A stretch of 64,000 nt of DNA from Lewinellaceae bacterium (GTDB lineage: Bacteria; Bacteroidota; Bacteroidia; Chitinophagales; Saprospiraceae), in assembly GCA_016713985.1 (NCBI GenBank), contig JADJOD010000002.1:94840-158839 (forward strand), in the 5' to 3' direction. How positions within the stretch are numbered: the stretch's first letter is position 1; the number at the start of each line of letters is the position of its first letter. The translations under genes were made by a program, and so were the position numbers. Under the pieces are notes generated by a model. The model made no database searches. It was given only the letters and a program-made list of their open reading frames with translations, and had not been told where the DNA came from. Shown here in pieces: positions 46,678-56,943 of the stretch.

Positions 46678-49214
46678 ATGAATGTACTTCTACACCAACC
46701 TCGGATCCGGGTGTTGTTGTTTGCCGTTCTCTTGATTGTAACAGCCGGTGTCCCCGTATCAGCACAGAGTGGAGCATACAAGAACCTGATCACAGCCCTT
46801 AACATCACCGTTTCAGACACGATCGCCGGCGTAAATCTGGGAATAAGTAAAGTAAATCCACTCGCACAAAACGGCACTGTTTCCATTTCAGTTCTTCAGT
46901 CCGGAGGTTCCGGAAGTCCTTACGTTTACAAGATTAATTACGCGCCGGACCCCGGATTTGTGGGGGTTGATACTTTTGCGCTTCAGTTGAATTACCTCGG
47001 TAATTACCCGTACCTGATTTATAAGGCATATCGTGTTTCCGTTTACCCCTCTTTAGTCACCGGGCGCCCTGATTTTGCGGTTACCAGCATCGGTACTCCC
47101 GTTTCGATCGACGTACTGGCCAACGACAGCGGCACACAGCTCCCCCTTTCCGTTTCGGGGATTCCCCTGGTCAACAACGGTACCGCCGTTGTCGACGCCT
47201 CCAACCAGGTCATTTTTACCCCGGCGGCCGGTTTTACAGGGGTTGCACACCTCAATTACGTGGTCTGTGACGCCCTCAATACCTGCAAAACCGCCCAAAT
47301 TAACATCGGCGTCAACAACGGCGTTCCTCAAAGCGATACGGTTCGGTGGCTACCGCCAAAAACACAAAACTCGAAATTCCCCTCACCTATACCGGATATT
47401 CCGTATTTCAGTCGCCGGCCCACGGGACCGTCACCCTGTTAAGCGGACAGTCTTTCAGTTACGTCCCCAATTTTAATTTTAACGGGACAGATCAATTTGT
47501 TCTTTCGCTAAATGCTTCCGGATCAACGGTTTACAAAACAGTGTTGCTAGATGTTCTGAATACTCCCCATCAGAATACGATGGCGATGGACGATTATGTT
47601 TTTACACCTGTTGGTGAACCCCTCACATTTAATGTCCGGGACAACGACATCGGCAACCTCCTGGTAAAAAGTTGGGTAACGCCGGCCAATCTGCCGGGCG
47701 CCATTTCCAATACCAACGGCATCGGCAACGTCACTTTTACCCCCAATGCGGATTTTACCGGAGTAGCAACTTTTTCCTACCGCATCGGCAACAGCGACAT
47801 CCCGAACCTGGAGATGGCCTCCGTCAATGTGATCGTCGGCAACATGAACCCGGCTGCGGCCTCCTACAACCTGACCACTCCGCGGGAAAGCCCCTTTGTG
47901 ATCAATTATCAAATCCCGTTTATCGGGTTTGATTTTTCCGTCACCGACGCTCCGGATAACGGCTACTGTTCGTTTTTTCCCGGATTTACTACACAAAACA
48001 TCAACGGTCAGTCGATTTCTGGCTTCAATTTGCTCGTATACACCCCCAACGCCGACTTTATCGGCACGGATGAATTTGAAGTAAATTATTGTGTGGCCGC
48101 TAACGGCATGTGCAGAAACGTAAAAATCACCATGAATGTCGTGGAGATATTTTCAGCCCCGGCCCCTTATTGCATCGGCGATTGTGTGTGGGTGGGCGAT
48201 GTGAACAACGACGGCATAGTCAACAACAAAGACATCCTGCCCCTGGGTTATTATTTGGGTTTTGACGGCTTTTTACGTCCGGATGCCTCGCTGGAATGGT
48301 ACGGCCAATATGCCGATGACTGGGAGAATCCGTTTACCGGGAGCCCCATCGACGTAAAACACGCCGATACGGATGGAAACGGGGTTATTACCACCGACGA
48401 CACCCTGGCAATCAGCCTTTTTTACGACCAAACCCACAACCTGATCCCTTCCGTACCACCCACGTCCAAAGGATTACCTTTTACGTTCAAGGTATTGACT
48501 CCCGATCCGCAACCGGGCGACCTGGTGGAAGTGGAAGTGTCTTTGGGCAGTATCAACAACCCGGTCCCGGATTTATACGGCTTTACCTTCGACGTGTCAC
48601 TCAGCCCGATCATCCTGGATTCGGCATTCCACATGACGTATTATGACAACAGTTGGCTCAATCTCAACTCGCCGTCCATGTCGTTTGAAAAAAATCCGAG
48701 AAAAGGCCGGCTTGAAACGGCATTTACACGCACAGGCGGCCTTTCGGCCAATGGGTACGGCGTGATCGGCAAATTTGACTTTATCATCATTGATATCGTG
48801 GATGGCGCCAAGCCGGGCAAAATCAAGGCAGGCAACAGCCGGTCCGTTACCATAGACATCAGCAACTCGGCCTACGTATCGGGCGACGGCAGCCTCAACG
48901 ATGGAGGGAATTATTCCATACAAATACCGCTGAACCTCAAACAACGGCCACGGGAGCTCGCTCCGGCAACGGATCGCGATTTTTTCGTTTATCCGTCTCC
49001 TGCTTCCGATCGGGTGAGTATTCACCTCAACGGCGACGACCTGATCGAATCCCTTTCGCTGACCGATGCAACCGGCAAAGAAGTATACCGTTCGGGCGAA
49101 TTAAACGCAGAACACTTCAACCTGAATGTGGCTGATTTGCCGGAAGGTTTTTACGTCGTTTCGGCCAGGACTGCTACCGGCAACTTTGTTAAAAAAATCC
49201 AGATACACCGGTAA
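46678..49214 (+). CDS. secreted multi-domain protein with Ig-like, dockerin-like and cohesin-like domains, T9SS tail (frame-broken)
   Basis: About 845 residues after correction. Signal in the first 30 residues (VLLFAVLLIVTAGVPVSAQ). Residues about 35-470 hold repeated Ig/cadherin-like (Big_9-type) domains, with VTFTPNADFTGVATFSYRIG and similar repeats. About 500-590 is dockerin-like, with two Ca-loops: VGDVNNDGIVNNKDILPLGY and ADTDGNGVITTDDTLAISLF. About 595-735 resembles a cohesin domain (GFTFDVSLSPIILDSAFHM). The tail (FFVYPSPASDRVSIHLNG to GNFVKKIQIHR) is T9SS type A sorting. One G is missing near 47344-47349. Probably secreted and surface-attached. Confidence 0.82.
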
Positions 49215-49263
49215 CCTTTTTGCCGGCCGCCTCGTATAAAGTATCATTCATGGCTAAATCTGG

Positions 49264-49299
49264 AAAAACCCGCTTCCTGAATGCAGGGGCGGGTTTTTT
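49264..49299. terminator. terminator between convergent genes
   Basis: Arms aaaaacccgc (49264-49273) and gcgggttttt (49289-49298), 15-base loop, with a T-run. It serves the T9SS protein (plus) and, through its A-run, the cytochrome oxidase gene (minus). Confidence 0.75.
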
Positions 49300-49313
49300 C
49301 TATCCAACGAAGT

Positions 49314-49922
49314 CTAAATCAAATAGTTGATCCCGAAAAACAAAACCAGGTAAATCCACAAGACATCGAGAAAGTGCCAGTAAATGGTGAGCAGCCGAAG
49401 TTTCAGGCGTTTTTCCGGGTCTGAAAAGTAAACAAGCACGGTGACGGGATCCACCATTCTTTTTTTGGCAGCCCGGTAAAAAAGGATCAGAAAGGGCAGT
49501 CCCGCGATTACGTGGGCCAGGTGGACAAAGGATATGAGATACAGATAACCCGTTGTGGTTGAAGTGTTTAATCCGATGTTATGCTGAAAAAGCCACCACC
49601 AGGCCACCGTTTGCAACACCATAAAAAAAAGCGAAAGCCAAATAGTTGTTCGCAGGTTTTGCTGATAACCTTCGGTGTTATCCTGCTGGTAGCAACGTTT
49701 GGCCCGCACCATCGTGTAACTGCTGCCCAACAACACGAGGGTATTCAAAATGAACAAGGCAGGCATTTGCACCGGAGGAACGTGCATCGTCACCCGGGTA
49801 TAGATGTAGGCAACCGTCAGGGCCAGGAACAGGGCGGACAAGCCGAATAACAGGACGAACAACATGACATTGTTCGGATGAAACAAAAATTCGTTGTCCT
49901 GTTGCGTCTGGTTTTGTTTCAT
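49314..49922 (-). CDS. cytochrome c oxidase subunit III-like membrane protein
   Basis: 202 residues with five hydrophobic helices. FHPNNVMLFVLLFGLSALFL (about 14-33), NTLVLLGSSYTMVRAKR (about 59-75), YLISFVHLAHVIAGLPFLIL (about 127-146) and YWHFLDVLWIYLVLFFGINY (about 181-200) are the conserved heme-copper oxidase subunit III segments. It is a short type with no catalytic heme. Subunits I and II are not in the window, so it lies apart from the main oxidase operon. It starts 13 bases after the EamA transporter stop, same strand. Confidence 0.9.
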   Translation of the reverse strand: MKQNQTQQDNEFLFHPNNVMLFVLLFGLSALFLALTVAYIYTRVTMHVPPVQMPALFILNTLVLLGSSYTMVRAKRCYQQDNTEGYQQNLRTTIWLSLFFMVLQTVAWWWLFQHNIGLNTSTTTGYLYLISFVHLAHVIAGLPFLILFYRAAKKRMVDPVTVLVYFSDPEKRLKLRLLTIYWHFLDVLWIYLVLFFGINYLI

Positions 49923-49935
49923 ACAACATGCTTGT

Positions 49936-50808
49936 TTACAAGGAGATAAGTGTGATAGCGGTCAGTGCCAATACGATCCCGAGCCAGTTGACCTTCGACA
50001 GATGTTCATGAAACAAGCCGACCGCGCCTATAGTTGTGACTAAGATGATGCCTACGTTTACCACCGGAAATACAAAGGAACCTTCCAGCCCGTTCCCCAA
50101 AGCCATCAATAAAAAAAGCATACTGCCATAATTGGGAATTCCGAGAAGTATCCCCCCGGCTACGTTGCGCCAGGAAAATAACAGCCGCCCGCTGACCCAT
50201 CCTGCCGAGGCTGTTAACAGCCCCAGCAACCCGGCAGTGCCAAAAATCGTGCTGATAAACACCGGGTCACCCACGGCCGTATAAGATTCCTTTTGCACAA
50301 TAACGAACAATACTTCGAGCACACCGGACAATATCCAGGTAACAAGGGGTATCCACCACAAACCACCCCGCCCCGCCCCGTTTTTGGCGCTTTCTTTGCC
50401 GGAAGGCACATTAACAAAGATAATGGCGGCCAGTGCCAGCACAAATCCAGCGATTTTACCCCATCCCGATGATTCGCCGTAAGCCAGAATGGCAAACGGC
50501 ACCGTCATCAGAATGGACATTTTTTGCATGACCTGGCTGACCGTGACGCCAAAATACCGTACGGTAGCCGCTGCACCGTTAAAACCGGCGATAAATATAA
50601 AACCCAGCGCCAGCGCATACGGCATCCAGGGAGATTCAAAATCCGAGCCGGCGGTTGGAAAACGCCCGATCTGAATCCAGCCGCAGGCAACGCAGGTGAA
50701 ATAATTAAACACAATCGCCTGGAAACTATCCACCCCGAATCGCTGAAACAGTTTGAAAATAAAACCCAGCAAAACGGAACACAAAATCGACAAGATGAGG
50801 TATAGCAT
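49936..50808 (-). CDS. DMT/EamA-family transporter
   Basis: 290 residues from ATG 50808 (MLYLILSILCSVLLGFIFKL); the frame is open to 50907 with no protein-like sequence. Ten hydrophobic helices in two EamA-like halves; the first half has SQVMQKMSILMTVPFAILAY, the second SFVFPVVNVGIILVTTIGAV and LSKVNWLGIVLALTAITLIS. Substrate unknown (drug/metabolite type). A -7 box is 22 bases upstream. Confidence 0.82.
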   Translation of the reverse strand: MLYLILSILCSVLLGFIFKLFQRFGVDSFQAIVFNYFTCVACGWIQIGRFPTAGSDFESPWMPYALALGFIFIAGFNGAAATVRYFGVTVSQVMQKMSILMTVPFAILAYGESSGWGKIAGFVLALAAIIFVNVPSGKESAKNGAGRGGLWWIPLVTWILSGVLEVLFVIVQKESYTAVGDPVFISTIFGTAGLLGLLTASAGWVSGRLLFSWRNVAGGILLGIPNYGSMLFLLMALGNGLEGSFVFPVVNVGIILVTTIGAVGLFHEHLSKVNWLGIVLALTAITLISL

Positions 50809-50829
50809 AAAAATCAGGTGTTTGGCTGG

Positions 50830-50837
50830 CAAAAGTA
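50830..50837 (-). promoter_or_regulatory. candidate -7 box for the EamA transporter
   Basis: Minus-strand TACTTTTG matches TAnnTTTG, 22 bases before the start at 50808. A second minus-strand TACTTTTG lies at 50890-50897. Confidence 0.35.
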
Positions 50838-50964
50838 GTGTGGCCGGCCTCGTATGAAATCGGTATTTTTGCACTGTTTGGTAAAAGTGCAAAAGTAAAT
50901 GGGACATTACCGATTTCTCCGGCTCTGTACTTCCCGGACCAAAACATAATCAAAAACCGAAACG

Positions 50965-53900
50965 ATGCGAAGGATTTTCCTGTATTCCTTTTTCCTGCTG
51001 CTCATTTGTTCCTGTGCACGAACCACCCGTTCCGGCCGGGAAAAACTGGAGGAAAAAGGCGAACCATACGATTTATTCGCTTTTCAACGCTCTTTTCCCG
51101 ACCGCGATTTCGACTGGCAGGGCTGGCGGAAGGCGCTGGTGCGCACCCGGAAGGAGTTTGCCGTACAGGAGCGCGGCGTTTCCGATTGCACGGGGGCTTC
51201 CGCTAACTGGACCCTGCAAGGCCCGGCCAATGTAGCCGGGCGGGTAAATACGCTGGCGATCAAACCCGACGATGAAAACACCGTACTGGCCGGATTTTCC
51301 GGCGGGGGCATTTTTAAAACCACAGACGGCGGCACAAACTGGCACCCGGTTTTTGACGATAATCCCGAACTTTCCATCGGCCACATCGCATTTGACCCCG
51401 GCAACCCGTCCGTGGTGTACGCAGGCACCGGCGACCCCAATATTCCATCCATCGTATTTAACGGCGACGGAATTTATAAAAGCACCGATGCCGGCGAAAC
51501 CTGGCAACACCTCGGGCTGTCGCAACAGGGCATCATTTCCAAAATCCGGATCGACCCCTCCAACCCACAAGTGATCTATGCCGCCACCATGGGCAACCCC
51601 TATGTGCGCAACAATGAACGCGGGGTTTATAAAAGTACGGACGGTGGTCTTCACTGGCAGCAGGTATTGCTTGTCAGCAACCAGGCCGGAGCCAGCGACC
51701 TGGTGATCAATGCCGCCAACCCACAGATTTTATACGCTTCGTTTTGGGATCGCATCCGGAGTAACGTGGAGTCCGTGGTGTACGGCCCGCATGCACGGGT
51801 GTACAAAACCACGGACGGGGGCGCCACCTGGACCCAACTCGGCGGGGGGCTGCCCACGGGTGTTATGGGCCGCACCGGGCTGGCGATTTCACAACAAAAC
51901 CCCGACAAGGTATACGCCATTTTTATTGATTCACTTTCCACACCCGGCGGTTTGTACAAAACCACGGATGGCGGCGCCAGTTGGAACCCTTTGGATATCA
52001 GCGCTTTGGAAGATAAATGCAGCGATTTTGGATGGTATTTCGGGAAAATATGCCTGAATCCCGCAAACGACGACGACATCTTTTTCCATGCCATTATATT
52101 ATGGAGAAAAATGGCCGGCGTCAATAACTGGTCGATCGCTTCGGGAGGCCATGCGGACAGCCACGACCTCGTTTTTTCCTCCTCAGGGCGCCGGTATTGG
52201 GCCAATGACGGCGGGGTGTACCGCAACGATCCCGGCCAGTCGGGCTGGACGAAGTGCATCAACCTGCCCACCACCCAATTTTACCACACCAATTACAACC
52301 CCCACCAACCCGGCACGTATTTCGGCGGCGCACAGGATAACGGCATCGTAAAAGGAAACGGCACGGGTATCAACAACTGGGTTTCCGTTTTTCCGGCGGA
52401 TGGCTTCCGGAGCGCGTTCCATCCGAACGATCCCAATACGTTCTGGATCGAAATTCAAAACGGGAATATCCTCAAAACTGCGACCAACGGTGACAGCTGG
52501 ACCTTTGGCCAGCCTTGTCTCGGCACCACCGACCGCTGCAACTGGGATACGCCGTTTTTCCTGAGCAGTTTCAACCCGGAAAAATTGTATGCGGCTACCT
52601 ACCGGGTTTATTTTTCCTCCAACGGCACCTCCTGGGGGTCATTTCCGGCGACCTGACCGACGGGATCGTGTACGAGCCGCGATTCCACACCATTTCCTGC
52701 CTGGCGGAATCACCGGTACTGGAAGACAAACTGTTCGCCGGCACCTCGGACGGCAACGTATGGCGCCGCGAACCAACCACCAACTGGATAAAAATTACGA
52801 CCGGATTGCCGGATCGCTACGTCACTTCCATTCACGGCTCCCCCACCCTTTCCAGCCGGGTTTTTGTAACCCATTCCGGTTTCCGGGACAATGAAATCAT
52901 CCCACACATTCACCGGTCGGACAACAACGGGCAAACCTGGACAAACATCTCCGGCGACCTTCCACAATTGCCTGTCAATGACTTGTTTGTATTGCCCGGA
53001 CATGCAGATTCCGTGCTGTTTGCCGGCACCGACGCAGGGGTTTATTTCAGCCTCAACAGCGGCGCAAACTGGGCACGGCTCGGCGCGAACCTGCCTTTTA
53101 TCCCCGTATTCGACCTGGAACACAACATTGGGAAAAACGAATTGGTCGCAGCCACATTTGCCCGCGGCATTTGGTCTTTTCCCCTCGATTCCACCTTCGT
53201 GCAACAAAATCAGCTGACGGTAAGCGTCGGCGGAAACATTCAAACGGAAGGCAGCGACGGAGTAGGCAACGTACAGGTGAACAACCAGACCAGTGCCGGC
53301 GACGGTAGTTATACGATCCCCGGCGTGCCCGGATGCCAGCCTTATACCCTGACGCCTTACCGGAACGATTTTCCACTAAACGGCGTCAGCACTTATGATT
53401 TGGTGTTGATTTCCAAACACATACTCGGGCTGGAGGCGCTTGGATCGCCCTATAAAATAATCGCCGCCGACGCGAATAAAAGTAAATCCGTGACGACATT
53501 CGACATTGTTGCCCTGCGCAAACTGATCCTTGGCATCGACACGGCTTTTGTGAATAACACTTCGTGGCGTTTTGTACCCGGCGGTTTTGTTTTCCCGGAC
53601 CCGCTCAATCCTCTTCAAACAGACTTCCCGGAGCAAATTTCCGTACAGTTGCAGGCCATACCGGTGACCGGATCGGATTTTACGGCGATAAAAATCGGCG
53701 ACGTAAACAACTCGGCAATTCCGGCCCTGGCGCCTTTGCCTCAGGAACGTATCGCCGGAGAATGGCCGATATACCTGCAAAACCTTGATTTTGAGGCCGG
53801 AGACCGGGTCATTGCGGAATTTTCCGGCGCGCTCCAGAGCCTGGCCGGCGTACAGCTCTCGCTGTTATTTGACACCGATTACCTGGCTTTTGAACGCATC

Positions 53901-54440
53901 GAACCCCTTGCAAGCGGCCTCGATGCAGGCAATTTCAGCGCCCGCGGCGGCGGCGAAGGACTGCTGACTGCCAGTTTTGAAAACCCGCTGGTGTTTCAAA
54001 AAGTATTGCACTGGCAGCACAATGAAACCGACCTGCCGCTTTTTCGGGTTGTTTTGAAGGCCAAAACGCGTGGAAATCTGGCCGAACACGTTTTTTTGCG
54101 TGAAGCCCCCACACCCGCCCTGGCTTTTTTAAGCGACGGCAGTGTATTAAAACCGGTGCTCAGTTCGTTCGAATCCGCCGCCGGGGCAGGCGTGTACACC
54201 TGGCCGGTACCCTTCGGACGCGCAGGCTTGTGGATGGGAATTACCGGTGACCCGGGGGAATCGCAGGTCGTCCGTATCTTCGACAACCGGGGAAATCTGG
54301 TGGTTGAAAAAAGTTGTACGGGTACAGAAACTGCCCGGACTTTATTTTTTCCAGCCGAAAGTTTTCCGGGGGCCGGGACTTATTATTACCGGGTAACGGG
54401 CAAAACGGAACGTTCCGGCAAACTGATTCATATCGACTGA
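50965..54440 (+). CDS. BNR/sortilin-like repeat lipoprotein with dockerin and cohesin-like parts, T9SS tail (frame-broken)
   Basis: About 1158 residues after correction. Signal MRRIFLYSFFLLLICSC with lipobox LLICSC. About 75-780 is a BNR/VPS10-like propeller with many S/T-x-D-x-G-x-x-W turns (GIFKTTDGGTNWHPV, GIYKSTDAGETWQ, GVYKSTDGGLHWQQV). About 800-860 is dockerin-like (VSTYDLVLISKHILGLE, and ADANKSKSVTTFDIVALRKL). About 935-1050 resembles cohesin (LAGVQLSLLFDTDYLAFERI). The end is a T9SS type A tail (VRIFDNRGNLVVEKS to SGKLIHID). One G is missing in the G-run 52634-52638 (SWG must continue VISGDLTDGIVYEPRF). It may bind or degrade glycans or other polymers; the catalytic residues are not clear. 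Confidence 0.83.
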
Positions 54441-54498
54441 GCGCATTTACCCGTATTTTTTTTCCGGAAGAAATAAAATACCGGGTGGTTGTCGTTAC

Positions 54499-54506
54499 TA
54501 CCTTTG
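54499..54506 (+). promoter_or_regulatory. candidate -7 box for rlpA
   Basis: TACCTTTG matches TAnnTTTG, 38 bases before ATG 54545. No -33 TTTG at the right spacing. Confidence 0.35.
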
Positions 54507-54544
54507 TCAACATTAAACAGTGGATAACATTAAAACTTCAAAAC

Positions 54545-55396
54545 ATGATGCGCCAAACCTTCTTTACATTCAGTTGCATAATCACCCTCGCCTTAAGCGG
54601 TGTGGTTTCCAGTTCCTTCGCCCAGAAAACGCGGGAGGAATTTGGCAAATGTGGTTATTACGCCGACTCGTTTCAGGGTCGCCCCACCTCCAACGGTGAA
54701 AAATATGACAAAAACGCCCTTACCTGTTCGCATAAAAGCCTGCCTTTCGGCACCAAACTGCGGGTAACCCGTCTCGACAATAAAAAATCGGTCGTGGTGC
54801 GGGTCAACGACCGCGGGCCTTTTATCGAAGGATACGTCGTGGATGTTTCGGGGGAAGCGGCCGAAGAACTTGATCTGCTCAAGGTAGGCACCACCCGTGT
54901 AAAAATTGAGGTGCTCGATTCGGACGCGGCCCTGGAAAACGGTACAACGCAAAAAACGGTCGCCGCATCCGAAAAAACCCAATTGCTTGTGTCGCACCGG
55001 GAAAAAGCCGCCGATAAACCCGTCACTTACAACTCGGAAGACCCAAAACCGGCCGCCAACAGTAAAAGTGTGGCCAAATCAGGGGCGACAACGTCCGCCG
55101 AGCCGACTTCCAACCTGTATAAAGTAGATATCAAAAAATCTGAAAAAAGCGGGTACGGTATCCAGGTCAGCACGCTTTTGGATGCCAACAACGTACTGCC
55201 GATCATCAACAAACTGCAAAGTCAGTGGCCCAACAAGGTATTGGTGAGTGTGATCAGCGACGAAGAGAATAATGTGAATACCTACAAAGTGATCGTCGGC
55301 CCGTATTCGGACAAAAAAACCGCCGAAACCCAGCAAAAGTTGGTGGCCAAAAAAGGCTACAAAAAAACTTTTATCGTGGACCTGAGCGAGATTTGA
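54545..55396 (+). CDS. rlpA: RlpA-family septal lytic transglycosylase with SPOR domain
   Basis: 283 residues from ATG 54545 (MM start) with signal ending VVSSSFAQ. The double-psi beta-barrel of RlpA lies at about 35-120: GKCGYYADSFQGRPTSNGEK, then LPFGTKLRVTRLDN and VRVNDRGPFIEGYVVDVSG, with the catalytic D/H region. A low-complexity linker (about 125-190) is followed by a SPOR domain (about 200-280: GYGIQVSTLLDANNVLPIIN, then YKVIVGPYSDKKTAETQQKL), which binds denuded peptidoglycan at the septum. It would take part in wall cleavage during division. Confidence 0.88.
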   Translation: MMRQTFFTFSCIITLALSGVVSSSFAQKTREEFGKCGYYADSFQGRPTSNGEKYDKNALTCSHKSLPFGTKLRVTRLDNKKSVVVRVNDRGPFIEGYVVDVSGEAAEELDLLKVGTTRVKIEVLDSDAALENGTTQKTVAASEKTQLLVSHREKAADKPVTYNSEDPKPAANSKSVAKSGATTSAEPTSNLYKVDIKKSEKSGYGIQVSTLLDANNVLPIINKLQSQWPNKVLVSVISDEENNVNTYKVIVGPYSDKKTAETQQKLVAKKGYKKTFIVDLSEI

Positions 55397-55467
55397 GGAA
55401 ATCTGTTCGGGGGAAAGGATCGGGCAGAAGAAAATATGACGAATGCCCGGTGTTTTCTCTCCGGTAA

Positions 55468-55529
55468 TTTTTTGACAGGATTTACAGGATTTTTATATCA
55501 AAAACAATCCTGTAAATCCTGTCAAAAAA
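55468..55529. terminator. 24-bp perfect inverted repeat, probable bidirectional terminator
   Basis: Left arm 55468-55491 and right arm 55506-55529 are perfect reverse complements over 24 bases, each with a T- or A-run and the core gacaggatttacaggatt; the loop has 14 bases. It lies between convergent rlpA and the IscA-like gene, so it can stop both. The inner cagga direct repeats and long arms resemble a propagated repeat family rather than a simple terminator. Confidence 0.75.
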
Positions 55530-55566
55530 ACCGGCGAGCCGCCTCTTCTGGCAAGAAAAAAGTCTT

Positions 55567-55926
55567 TTACGCCGAAAAAGAGGTGCCGCACCCGCAAGTG
55601 GACGAGGCGTTGGGGTTGTTGAACGTGAATCCGCGGTTTTCGAGGCCGGTCACAAAATCCACTTCCATACCCAGGAGGTAGATCGCGTGTGCCTTGTTCA
55701 TCACGACACGGATGCCGTTGATCTCGAACAGGTCGTCGTTGTCTTGCGCCTGGTCGAAACCCAGCACATAAGAAAATCCGGAGCAGCCGCCTCCTTTTAC
55801 CCCCACGCGCAGACAGTAGTCGGCAGGAATATTTTCCTGTTGGCGAATCGTGTTGAGTTGTTCAACCGCTCCATTGGTAAGCATGATTGGAGCGGCAACG
55901 GCAGGTGTATCGAGCAAAGTTTCCAT
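55567..55926 (-). CDS. IscA/HesB-family Fe-S carrier protein
   Basis: 119 residues from ATG 55926 (METLLDTPAVAAPIMLTNGA); nine more codons are open upstream. The three cluster cysteines are in KGGGCSGFSYVLGFD (about 45-59) and STCGCGTSFSA at the end (CxC of the IscA/ErpA/SufA family). It carries Fe-S clusters to target proteins. A -7 box is 25 bases upstream. It is separate from fdx-iscX at 23.9-24.6 kb. Confidence 0.92.
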   Translation of the reverse strand: METLLDTPAVAAPIMLTNGAVEQLNTIRQQENIPADYCLRVGVKGGGCSGFSYVLGFDQAQDNDDLFEINGIRVVMNKAHAIYLLGMEVDFVTGLENRGFTFNNPNASSTCGCGTSFSA

Positions 55927-55950
55927 CAGAAGTATAAAATAATAAACGCG

Positions 55951-55958
55951 CAAAAGTA
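55951..55958 (-). promoter_or_regulatory. candidate -7 box for the IscA-like gene
   Basis: Minus-strand TACTTTTG, a TAnnTTTG match, 25 bases before the start at 55926; the -33 partner is poor. Confidence 0.4.
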
Positions 55959-56005
55959 CAACGACAAAACGATTAAGCAGGCGAAAATGTTTAAAGACTC
56001 CTGAT

Positions 56006-56013
56006 TACCTTTG
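56006..56013 (+). promoter_or_regulatory. candidate -7 box for the small membrane protein
   Basis: TACCTTTG matches TAnnTTTG, 29 bases before ATG 56043; no clear -33 box. Confidence 0.35.
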
Positions 56014-56042
56014 CCGCCCGTTTAAAAAACTGCGCGTTCGAT

Positions 56043-56453
56043 ATGGAAATGTTTTTGGAACTTTTGAAGTACACGATACCCGGCCTGGTCGTATTCACCA
56101 CCGCTTATTTTTTGTTAAAACTTTATCTCGACGACCGGCTCAGGCAGGAACTGGCTTCGCAGCGCAGTGAATCCCTGAAGATCACCCTGCCGCTCCGGTT
56201 GCAGGCCTACGAACGGCTGATCCTGCTTTGTGATCGCGTCGCCATCCAAAACACCTTGCTCCGTATCCGTATGCCGGGGATGAAAACGGGAGAACTGCGC
56301 GGCGCTTTGATGCTTTCTATCAGCCAGGAGTTTGATCACAACACCTCCCAGCAGTTGTACGTCTCCGATACCCTGTGGAAAATAATTACCCTCGCCAAAA
56401 ACGAAACCCTGGGCATCGTGAGTGAAACGGCGCCCGAACTCGACCCGCAGTAG
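56043..56453 (+). CDS. small membrane-anchored protein, hypothetical
   Basis: 136 residues. One N-terminal membrane helix (about 8-27, LKYTIPGLVVFTTAYFLLKL), then a cytoplasmic helical domain with LRLQAYERLILLCDRV (about 50-65) and LSISQEFDHNTSQQLYVSDT. It recurs in Bacteroidota as a conserved unknown family. Its position before dnaA, 490 bases away, is probably not functional. Confidence 0.6.
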   Translation: MEMFLELLKYTIPGLVVFTTAYFLLKLYLDDRLRQELASQRSESLKITLPLRLQAYERLILLCDRVAIQNTLLRIRMPGMKTGELRGALMLSISQEFDHNTSQQLYVSDTLWKIITLAKNETLGIVSETAPELDPQ

Positions 56454-56943
56454 GATAGTGCCCGCCCCCTGCGTCGAAACAACACAAGCCGAAGTCTTGC
56501 GCGTGTTTATTTTTACTGCCCGATAAGAGCAAGCGGATGTTCGTTAACCCTTGATGGTCAGCCGGTTCCGCATAATTCACGACCCGGATTGTCGTTATTT
56601 TTTTGAATTTTAACACTTTACGGCAACCACACTAAATTTTTAATTTTTACCAAAAACCTTCTTTTTTATCAAAAAATCTGATTATTTTTATTTTTAATCT
56701 CAAAAAATACACTTTAATCCAAATAAAACAAACCAGCCATTCCGGGCAATTTGGCCCGGCAAGGGGGATACAATCCTGTCCCGGCATAAAAAGCAGCGGT
56801 GAAAAATTTTTTGTCGAAAAAAAAGTGAATTCTCTTTTCGAGTATACCAAGAAATGACAATCTTTGTCTCCCTGCTCGACTGAACATCTTAATTACAAAT
56901 AACTGAATTGGGAATTTCCCTTCTTCCAAATGCTACATCAGGT
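56454..56943. other. 490-base AT-rich region before dnaA
   Basis: Rich in A/T runs (56620-56730). Contains a hairpin ccgggc-aatttg-gcccgg (56742-56759) without a T-run. I looked for DnaA boxes (TTATCCACA and one-base variants) on both strands and saw none, so this does not qualify as an origin. No RNA gene was recognised. An untranslated leader of dnaA is likely. Confidence 0.5.

Noticed and set aside
53098..53780. Minus-strand open frames opposite the BNR protein
   Set aside because: Arginine-rich shadow frames without motifs; the plus-strand gene explains the region.
56454..56943. Chromosomal replication origin next to dnaA
   Set aside because: AT-rich, but I saw no cluster of TTATCCACA-like DnaA boxes on either strand.
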